This document shows, piece by piece, positions 7,856 through 12,388 of a stretch of DNA of 12,388 nt. The position numbers were made by a program, and so were the translations under genes. Source of the stretch: Actinomycetes bacterium (GTDB taxonomy: Bacteria; Actinomycetota; Acidimicrobiia; Acidimicrobiales; RAAP-2); contig JANXTQ010000099.1 in the NCBI GenBank assembly GCA_025352305.1, positions 1-12,388 of the forward strand. The letters are read 5' to 3'. The first letter of the stretch is position 1. Each line of letters starts with the position of its first letter. The notes below the pieces were generated by a model that had not been told where the DNA came from, ran no database searches, and saw only the letters and a program-made list of their open reading frames with translations.

Positions 7856-8290
7856 CTAGGGGATAAGGACGTGCTCGCCCGCCACTACGACCGAGGAACC
7901 GAGCTCGTGAATTAGCGCACGCCGAGCGATCGCCGGATTCGCGGGATTGATGAGCCGAGCAATGGAACTAATTGAGTCGTGAGAATCAACGACGTAAACC
8001 ATGCCGGAGGCCAGTTGAGAACCCGATGCCTGGTCGCTCAGCACGCCGCTGGAACTGACGCCGCCGAAGGCGTGGCCGGGCCAGGCGAGAACGACCAGAG
8101 AGAGGGCTAAAGCCAGACCAATCAGGCTTCGACGGCGGCGGCGTAACATTCGAGCTCGCGCTGCTCGGCGCCGAGAGACCGTCGTTCCAACGCGAAATAC
8201 CCGATTCGGCGGGGTCGCCACTAATTCCAGATGGCGTCCATACTCCTCGCGCGGCGACCACTGCTCGTCCCATACTTTCGCTACCGACAT
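7856..8290 (-). CDS. SOS-controlled membrane protein with degenerate LysM-like domain (candidate cell-division inhibitor, Rv2719c/DivS/YneA type)
   Basis: A 144-residue protein with an N-terminal cytoplasmic part, a very basic stretch (RRRAARARMLRRRRRS, 40-55), one membrane segment (about 56-70, LIGLALALSLVVLAW) and an extracytoplasmic tail. Residues 97-144 match the LysM-like tail of actinobacterial homologues: YVV, then an S/T-IARxxxP segment and a closing VxAGEHVLIP. The usual GDTLW core reads SHDSIS, so glycan binding may be weak or lost. By position (between nrdR and lexA) and topology it is the likely counterpart of mycobacterial Rv2719c and the DivS/YneA class that pauses division during DNA damage. 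Start ATG 8290 has AGGAG (8296-8300) upstream. Two LexA boxes cover its promoter. Function is inferred from context and regulation, not from catalytic residues. Confidence 0.78.
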   Translation of the reverse strand: MSVAKVWDEQWSPREEYGRHLELVATPPNRVFRVGTTVSRRRAARARMLRRRRRSLIGLALALSLVVLAWPGHAFGGVSSSGVLSDQASGSQLASGMVYVVDSHDSISSIARLINPANPAIARRALIHELGSSVVVAGEHVLIP

Positions 8291-8295
8291 GATTT

Positions 8296-8300
8296 CTCCT
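8296..8300 (-). promoter_or_regulatory. Ribosome binding site of the LysM-like gene
   Basis: AGGAG on the minus strand, 5 bases before the ATG at 8290 (GAGGAGAAATC-ATG context). A strong site that fixes the start. Confidence 0.8.
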
Positions 8301-8309
8301 CATCTAAAG

Positions 8310-8323
8310 CGAACACCTGTTCG
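8310..8323. promoter_or_regulatory. LexA box, proximal, LysM-like gene
   Basis: CGAACACCTGTTCG is a perfect CGAAC-N4-GTTCG palindrome, the actinobacterial/Bacillus-type LexA operator. It begins 2 bases downstream of the predicted -10 on the minus strand and so covers the likely transcription start. Confidence 0.9.
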
Positions 8324-8325
8324 GT

Positions 8326-8354
8326 AGTATAAACCGAACAGGTGTTCGTTGCAA
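8326..8354 (-). promoter_or_regulatory. SigA-type promoter of the LysM-like gene
   Basis: On the minus strand TTGCAA (8349-8354) and TATACT (8326-8331) are separated by exactly 17 bases. They match the -35 consensus at 4 of 6 positions and the -10 at 5 of 6. The distal LexA box fills the spacer and the proximal box follows the -10, so LexA binding would block polymerase. Confidence 0.8.
8335..8348. promoter_or_regulatory. LexA box, distal, LysM-like gene
   Basis: CGAACAGGTGTTCG, a perfect CGAAC-N4-GTTCG site lying wholly inside the promoter spacer, 25 bases centre to centre from the proximal box. It is the exact reverse complement of the proximal box. Confidence 0.9.
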
Positions 8355-8386
8355 GAGCGCAATGAGAACTGTTTATCGGGTCGCTG

Positions 8387-9742
8387 TTACATTGACATTT
8401 TGGCCCACGCGGCGCCCACCCGGCCGAAATTCTGGGGCGATTCCCCGTTTGTCGGGCGCCCGAGGCGAAGAACTTTGACTGCTTCGGCCACTGTTCGCAC
8501 CAGCACAATTCGCTGACGGCGAATCAGCTCTGCGCATTCGAGCGACAGCGCTTCGCAGGGGTGGTCGTTGGAGTCAGTGATCTGGCCGTCCGTGACCCAA
8601 ATCACCTGGTCGCCCCGGTGCCGTTGAGCCAGGGCGTAACGAAGCACCGGCCCGTCTACCCCGTTTCCTACATTTCCGTTCGGAATTACTCGGGCCCTGG
8701 TGGATCGTTGAGCAATGACCCACGCGTTCGCCACGGTTCCACCGTCGCCGGGGCGGTGGCTGTAGCCGACGACGAACGCCCCCGGAGTGGCCGCCAACAG
8801 TTCGTCCACCTGTTCATTTGAAAGATCCATTGACCCGGATTGATCAACCACCACCACTCCCCCGGGGGCACGCCGAGAACGAGCAAACGCGCGTCGGTGG
8901 GGGTCACTCAACAACCGGTTCGGATATCTCAGGGCCGTGCCGCTGACGTCGGGTCGGTCCCTACGTGCATTGCAGCGGCGCGTCACTGAGACGTACTCCA
9001 ACGAATCGTCCAGTACCAGATCCGCAAATTTCTGCGACGGTGCGCGACGGCCCCCTGGTTCCAACGAGCGGCGAAATTTGCGCAACTCGTCGGGAGTCTG
9101 TGGAGTGCTCGCTCCGGCCACGCTCATCATCAGACGCGCGAGGGGCACACAGAAAAGTTCGAAGCCCCGAGGAAGCTGATGTACGTCCTCTCTCGTGGTG
9201 GCGCCAATGTCGTCCACGCTCCACGTGGCGTACATCGAAACTATTCGTCGACGCATAACTTGCAGGGGCTTGATCCACTGCGGCGACGATCGACGAAGTC
9301 CCTTAAGAAAATCTTTCTCCGCTCCGGTGCCTATCGTCGCCACGAAGAAGTAGACAGCTTCGTCCCACGCAGAGTTCGCCGCGAGTCGCTGCGCAGCGTT
9401 CAGTTCTGAACCATCGCGTAGTGACGTCACATCGAAACCGAGACGCTGCAGAATTGAATTGACGCGGTACTCCTCCGCACACTCGAGCGCCCGCTGACTC
9501 AGTTCAGGGTGCACGGCCAGCGGATGTATGTCGTACGGACTGACTCGCACGTGGACCAGTTCATGGCAGCGAATGAGCCGGTCTACCGCTGTTTTGCCGA
9601 GAGGGACCTCCAGGCGGCGATTGACAAAATCACAACTGGCGTGTCCGCGCAGCGCCCAGCCGACATCAATTGTCCACGGGGCGTCAATAAAACCGTCCTC
9701 TCGTCCCGTGATCAGTTCGGGAAATACGGGACGAGCGTTCAC
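8387..9742 (-). CDS. HEXXH metallopeptidase-like / von Willebrand A domain protein, partner of a MoxR ATPase
   Basis: A 451-residue protein of unknown function. The N-terminal region carries HELVH (60-64), an HEXXH zinc motif, followed by ALECAEEYRVNSIL (86-98), where E90 or E91 could be a third ligand. The middle (about 110-280) is unrecognised and rich in Arg. The C-terminal third is a VWA domain beginning at VVVVDQSGSM (296-305), with the DxSGS metal-dependent adhesion motif (D300, S302, S304) and WVTDGQITD (382-390). The layout resembles putative-metallopeptidase plus VWA-like (DUF2201-type) proteins encoded beside MoxR ATPases; this is a recalled resemblance, not a search result. The GTG start at 9742 overlaps the ATPase stop in GTGA, so translation is coupled and no Shine-Dalgarno is needed. 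The protein has no signal peptide and is probably cytoplasmic. Confidence 0.8.
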   Translation of the reverse strand: MNARPVFPELITGREDGFIDAPWTIDVGWALRGHASCDFVNRRLEVPLGKTAVDRLIRCHELVHVRVSPYDIHPLAVHPELSQRALECAEEYRVNSILQRLGFDVTSLRDGSELNAAQRLAANSAWDEAVYFFVATIGTGAEKDFLKGLRRSSPQWIKPLQVMRRRIVSMYATWSVDDIGATTREDVHQLPRGFELFCVPLARLMMSVAGASTPQTPDELRKFRRSLEPGGRRAPSQKFADLVLDDSLEYVSVTRRCNARRDRPDVSGTALRYPNRLLSDPHRRAFARSRRAPGGVVVVDQSGSMDLSNEQVDELLAATPGAFVVGYSHRPGDGGTVANAWVIAQRSTRARVIPNGNVGNGVDGPVLRYALAQRHRGDQVIWVTDGQITDSNDHPCEALSLECAELIRRQRIVLVRTVAEAVKVLRLGRPTNGESPQNFGRVGAAWAKMSM

Positions 9743-10482
9743 GGACGCAAGTTGGAGATGACGAGTGAGTCAAGAAACGCCGTGGCCTGCTGCTCGGCGA
9801 ACAACAGTGAGGCCGCTCGCTGTGCGCCGAGCGATCGGCGAAGTTGATCAAACGCGTAAAAGGTGCGCAGCGATATCCGGCGATCCTCATCTCCTAGGGA
9901 TCCGTTCAGTGCGGGACCGCGTAGATCCGAGCTGAGTCTCATGACACTCGCCGGGTGCGCCCGGTCGATGCGAATCGCAATGGGAAAGCGGTCGCGCAAC
10001 GCAACGGGAAGTTCTGACAACCGTTCAATATTTGTGGTCATAATCACCGAGAAGTCATCGTGCGGCGTGACGACATCTGCGGTGCTCGGGTGGCGCCACT
10101 GCGCCGAGCCGTCGGTATCGGTAACGGCCAACAAGAGACTCAGCACGTCGCCCGATGCTCGGTCCACTTCATCAACGACCAGGCGCGAGCCGAGTCGCCA
10201 CGAGCGGATAGCCGGACCTTCGAGCCAACTCCAGCGACCTTCGCCAACGGGTATCCAGCATCCGGTCACGTCGGCCGTCGTGAGATCCTCCGTGCAGATC
10301 AGACGCTCCGACGGAACTCCCAACGTCCCGTAGTGCAGGGCGGCGTAGGTCTTGCCGGTCCCGGGGGGCCCGTACAAAATGACCCGATCCGCTCCCGCGT
10401 TTAAGACGTCGGCGAGATCACGCCAACCTCCTTGTAACTCCGTCTCGTCCTCAATATGCAAACTGTCAGCCAAGTGCAACAC
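9739..10482 (-). CDS. MoxR-type AAA+ ATPase
   Basis: AAA+ ATPase of 247 residues in the MoxR/AAA_5 group, likely a remodelling or metal-insertion chaperone for its VWA partner. Walker A is GPPGTGKT (38-45, K44), Walker B is LVVDEVD (101-107, D104/E105), sensor 1 is TTN (149-151), and arginine-finger candidates are R163 and R165 in ALRDRF. It is shorter than typical MoxR (about 300-350), with a reduced C-terminal lid region. The start is GTG at 10482 or TTG at 10479: GAGGAGG at 10487-10493 lies 4 bases from the GTG and 7 from the TTG, so the TTG is a real alternative. It is the first gene of a two-gene unit with the HEXXH-VWA gene and is divergent from lexA. Confidence 0.88.
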   Translation of the reverse strand: MLHLADSLHIEDETELQGGWRDLADVLNAGADRVILYGPPGTGKTYAALHYGTLGVPSERLICTEDLTTADVTGCWIPVGEGRWSWLEGPAIRSWRLGSRLVVDEVDRASGDVLSLLLAVTDTDGSAQWRHPSTADVVTPHDDFSVIMTTNIERLSELPVALRDRFPIAIRIDRAHPASVMRLSSDLRGPALNGSLGDEDRRISLRTFYAFDQLRRSLGAQRAASLLFAEQQATAFLDSLVISNLRP

Positions 10483-10486
10483 GCGA

Positions 10487-10493
10487 CCTCCTC
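10487..10493 (-). promoter_or_regulatory. Ribosome binding site of the MoxR ATPase gene
   Basis: GAGGAGG on the minus strand. Spacing is 4 bases to the GTG at 10482 and 7 to the TTG at 10479, which leaves the exact start undecided. Confidence 0.75.
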
Positions 10494-10520
10494 ATCGATG
10501 GAGCCACAAATGGCCGTAGG

Positions 10521-10574
10521 TTGTCGGCTTTGGGCGACAATTCATCGAAATTGCCACCTTTCCTCGATTTGAGG
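10521..10574. repeat. Short inverted repeats in the moxR-lexA intergenic region
   Basis: The 181-base divergent gap contains three short dyads: TTGTCG (10521-10526) with CGACAA (10535-10540), CAATT (10538-10542) with AATTG (10549-10553), and CCTC (10562-10565) with GAGG (10571-10574). Any could be an operator for the ATPase unit, but none is long enough to be convincing. I could not identify a clear -35/-10 pair reading towards the ATPase. Confidence 0.3.
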
Positions 10575-10591
10575 TGAATTACCAGATAGCA

Positions 10592-10605
10592 CGAACAGGT
10601 GTTTG
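10592..10605. promoter_or_regulatory. LexA box, distal, lexA promoter
   Basis: CGAACAGGTGTTTG is a CGAAC-N4-GTTYG operator, one base off a perfect palindrome. It overlaps the first 3 bases of the predicted lexA -35 and lies 110 bases from the start of the divergent ATPase gene, so it could also affect that unit. Confidence 0.82.
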
Positions 10606-10631
10606 TAATTGGCCCCGCGTTGAGTTACGCT
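10603..10631 (+). promoter_or_regulatory. Predicted lexA promoter
   Basis: TTGTAA (10603-10608), a 17-base spacer and TACGCT (10626-10631). The -10 is a weak match, but the proximal LexA box starts 1 base after it, the same arrangement as at the LysM-like gene. That supports the call. Confidence 0.55.
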
Positions 10632-10632
10632 A

Positions 10633-10646
10633 CGAACGCCTGTTCG
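10633..10646. promoter_or_regulatory. LexA box, proximal, lexA promoter
   Basis: CGAACGCCTGTTCG is a CGAAC-N4-GTTCG operator over the likely lexA transcription start, 41 bases centre to centre from the distal box and 17 bases before the ATG. It indicates autoregulation. Confidence 0.88.
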
Positions 10647-10663
10647 TCAAAGTGAGGTGTCAC

Positions 10664-11296
10664 ATGGCCCAAGTTCTAACCCCGATGCGCCGCGAAATCC
10701 TTGATTTCATCGTCGCGTGCCAGCGCGAGCGCAATTTCCCGCCAACGATTCGCGAGATTGGCGACCACGTCGGACTGAAGTCTCCGGCCACCGTCGCGAA
10801 CCATATTGACGTTCTCAAACGAGCGGGTTACATCGAAAAGAACGCTCAGCAGCCGCGCACGTTAACTGTTCGATACGACGCGGGCTCCTCGGCGCCGAGC
10901 GTTCTTCCGAGTCCCGTTCGTCACGTGCCCTTTATTGGTGACGTCGCGGCCGGTACCGGCGTTCTCGCGGCCCAGGAGTCGCGCGATCTGGTGGCGCTGC
11001 CCGAACAGTTCGCCGGCCGTGGAGAGAGTTTCATGCTTCAGGTACGCGGAGAGTCCATGATCGATGTTGGAATTTTGCCGGGCGACTACGTCGTTGTTCA
11101 GCGCCAGTCAACAGCGAGCACCGGCGAAATTGTCGTCGCGGGAATACCGGGTGAAGAGGCCACCGTGAAGCGCTTCTTCCCCCAGGGTCGTCGCATCATC
11201 TTGAAGCCCGAGAACTCAACCATGGAACCGCTCGATTTCGATTCACGTGACATTGAGATTTACGGAAAAGTGATTTCCGTTCTTCGCAGTTACTAG
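10664..11296 (+). CDS. lexA: SOS repressor LexA
   Basis: SOS master repressor of 210 residues; it cleaves itself when RecA filaments form and so frees the SOS genes. Residues 1-70 are the winged helix-turn-helix (FPPTIREIGDHVGLKSPATV, about 25-44, as recognition unit). The hinge leads to FIGDVAAGTGV (90-100) with the Ala96-Gly97 cleavage bond. The protease domain has S131 in RGESM (usually RGDSM, a conservative change) and K169 in TVKRFF. The start at 10664 is supported by GAGGTG at 10654-10659. The in-frame start at 10574 would run through both LexA boxes and the promoter, so it is rejected. The gene converges on dapE, and the two stop codons share CTAG. Confidence 0.96.
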   Translation: MAQVLTPMRREILDFIVACQRERNFPPTIREIGDHVGLKSPATVANHIDVLKRAGYIEKNAQQPRTLTVRYDAGSSAPSVLPSPVRHVPFIGDVAAGTGVLAAQESRDLVALPEQFAGRGESFMLQVRGESMIDVGILPGDYVVVQRQSTASTGEIVVAGIPGEEATVKRFFPQGRRIILKPENSTMEPLDFDSRDIEIYGKVISVLRSY

Positions 11297-12348
11297 GCGT
11301 TCGCCAAAAAGCGAGTCAACGCTTCATCGAACTGGATCAACTCGTCGCTCGTCACAAACTCGTCGCTGTGGTGAGCGAGCAGTGGATCTCCGGCACCGAA
11401 GTTGGCGGCGGGAACGCCCATTTCACCAAAAGTGGCCACGTCCGTCCAGCCGACCTTCGCTCGAGCGGGCGCCCCTGTCGCTACGACGAGACCGTGGATG
11501 AGTGCGTGATCGAGCGACGGCGGCGCCGCGGGTGCACTGTCGATCACGGTGAACTGATCTTCCTCTTCGAGAACATCGCCGATCACGGAGCGAACGGCCT
11601 CGGTCGCTTCTTGCACCGTTCGGTCAGGAGCGAATCGGTGATTGATCGTGCATCGAGCCTCGTCGGGAACAACGTTCGCCGCAACGCCACCGTCGATCAT
11701 CACGATCTGAATCTGTTCGGTGAAAACAATTCCGTCGATCACGGCCTCGCGCGGTTGGTACGAATCAATTCGAGCGATCAACGCGCCCAAGCGGTGAATC
11801 GCGTTTCGCCCCATAAAGGGTCGAGCCGTGTGAGCTCGTGCGCCGCGCAGCGTGACCTCAATTCGTAGCGTGCCCTGACACCCCGCCTCGACAACTCCAC
11901 CCGTGGGCTCCGCGAGTAACGCCGCGTCAGCAACCAACAATTCCGGACGAAGCTCTCTCAGTTCAATCAGACCGGACTGACTTCGTGCAATCTCCTCGCG
12001 GGCGTAAAAAATCCAGGTCACTTCGAGAGAGCGAGCAACGGGGTCTAGTGCCCGTTCAATCATGACGGCCAAGGATCCCTTCATGTCGCAGGCACCGAGA
12101 CCGCGCAACGTTCCGTCACTCACCGTTGCTAAGAGCGGGTCACCGGGCACCGTATCGAGGTGACCAGCGACGATGAGCCGGCGCAGGTGATGACCGGTTG
12201 TCCGCGCCACCACGTTGTCCCCAATGCGTTCGACCTCGAGGTGCTCGGCGCCACGCAGGCGATCAAACACGAGCGAGGCAATGTTGGCTTCGTTGCCGCT
12301 GACTGAATTGATGGCCACGAGTTCGTGAGCGCGCTCAAGCAGACTCAC
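11293..12348 (-). CDS. dapE: Succinyl-diaminopimelate desuccinylase
   Basis: Zinc hydrolase of peptidase family M20 that cleaves N-succinyl-LL-2,6-diaminopimelate to LL-diaminopimelate and succinate, in lysine and peptidoglycan synthesis. The 351-residue protein has AGHLDTVP (61-68; ligand H63, D65), GACDMKG (85-91; bridging ligand D88), YAREE (115-119; base E118 and ligand E119), AEPT (146-149; ligand E147) and AHHSDE (325-330; the ligand histidine is H326 or H327). RGARAHTARP (168-177) and GRNAI open the dimerisation domain. The length and motif set fit the Gram-positive dapE type. The GTG start at 12348 overlaps the end of an upstream reading frame in GTGA, which suggests coupled translation with a preceding gene outside the window. 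Confidence 0.9.
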   Translation of the reverse strand: MSLLERAHELVAINSVSGNEANIASLVFDRLRGAEHLEVERIGDNVVARTTGHHLRRLIVAGHLDTVPGDPLLATVSDGTLRGLGACDMKGSLAVMIERALDPVARSLEVTWIFYAREEIARSQSGLIELRELRPELLVADAALLAEPTGGVVEAGCQGTLRIEVTLRGARAHTARPFMGRNAIHRLGALIARIDSYQPREAVIDGIVFTEQIQIVMIDGGVAANVVPDEARCTINHRFAPDRTVQEATEAVRSVIGDVLEEEDQFTVIDSAPAAPPSLDHALIHGLVVATGAPARAKVGWTDVATFGEMGVPAANFGAGDPLLAHHSDEFVTSDELIQFDEALTRFLANA

Positions 12349-12388
12349 GTCGACACGCCGTGTTCGCGCAATATGTCGTTAAGAGATG
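12345..12388 (-). CDS. C-terminal end of an upstream gene (partial)
   Basis: A minus-strand frame enters from the right window edge and ends at a TGA (12345-12347) that overlaps the dapE GTG in GTGA. The visible C-terminus reads SLNDILREHGVST. Too short to identify. The exact 4-base overlap is the main reason to believe it is a real coding end; another dap gene would fit the context but cannot be shown. Confidence 0.4.
   Translation of the reverse strand, partial: SLNDILREHGVST

Noticed and set aside
10574..10663. Longer LexA N-terminus starting at 10574
   Set aside because: It would run through both LexA boxes and the promoter and adds 30 residues not found in LexA. The start at 10664 has a Shine-Dalgarno.
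12351..12366. LexA-box-like dyad CGACACGCCGTGTTCG upstream of dapE
   Set aside because: Only one half resembles the operator and the spacing differs from CGAAC-N4-GTTCG. It also lies inside the coding end of the upstream gene.
1..12388. CRISPR arrays, tRNA or rRNA genes, insertion sequences, attachment sites
   Set aside because: No regularly spaced direct repeats, transposase or integrase motifs, tRNA-like cloverleaf or terminal repeats were seen on reading. A dedicated scan was not possible.

Overview
The window looks like a chromosomal segment of a moderately GC-rich actinobacterium. Acidimicrobiia or a relative is my best guess, inferred from gene content and not proven. The pointers are a LexA operator of the form CGAAC-N4-GTTCG, an nrdR / LysM-like cell-division gene / lexA neighbourhood as in mycobacteria (Rv2718c-Rv2719c-Rv2720), a DUF2332 gene, a Gram-positive-type dapE and frequent GTG starts. 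No RNA genes, insertion sequences or CRISPR arrays were seen, and no gene-free stretch exceeds about 180 bases.

Layout from left to right. (1) The 3' part of an L,D-transpeptidase gene and then a DUF2332 gene, both on the plus strand. (2) A compact minus-strand run nrdR, PIG-L deacetylase, dinB, whose dinB end overlaps the DUF2332 gene tail to tail by 49 bp. (3) A 1120-residue secreted subtilisin-fold protease on the minus strand, with a strong terminator and a hairpin in its leader. Its active site carries sedolisin-type residues in place of the subtilisin Asp and His. (4) A short membrane protein with a degenerate LysM-like tail, a candidate SOS cell-division inhibitor, under a promoter covered by two LexA boxes that together form one long perfect palindrome. 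(5) A translationally coupled pair: a MoxR-type AAA ATPase and a protein joining an HEXXH metallopeptidase-like region to a von Willebrand A domain. (6) lexA, divergent from that pair, with two LexA boxes at its own promoter. (7) dapE on the minus strand, converging on lexA so that the stop codons share the palindrome CTAG, followed by the last few codons of a further minus-strand gene at the window edge.

The centre of the window is an SOS locus: LexA, its likely target the LysM-like cell-division gene, and the NrdR/DinB operon for dNTP control and translesion synthesis. Compared with the mycobacterial order, two units sit inside it: the protease between nrdR and the LysM-like gene, and the MoxR/HEXXH-VWA pair between the LysM-like gene and lexA. 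That pair, of unknown function and facing LexA boxes, is the best candidate for an undescribed system. The protease active site is the most unusual protein feature.
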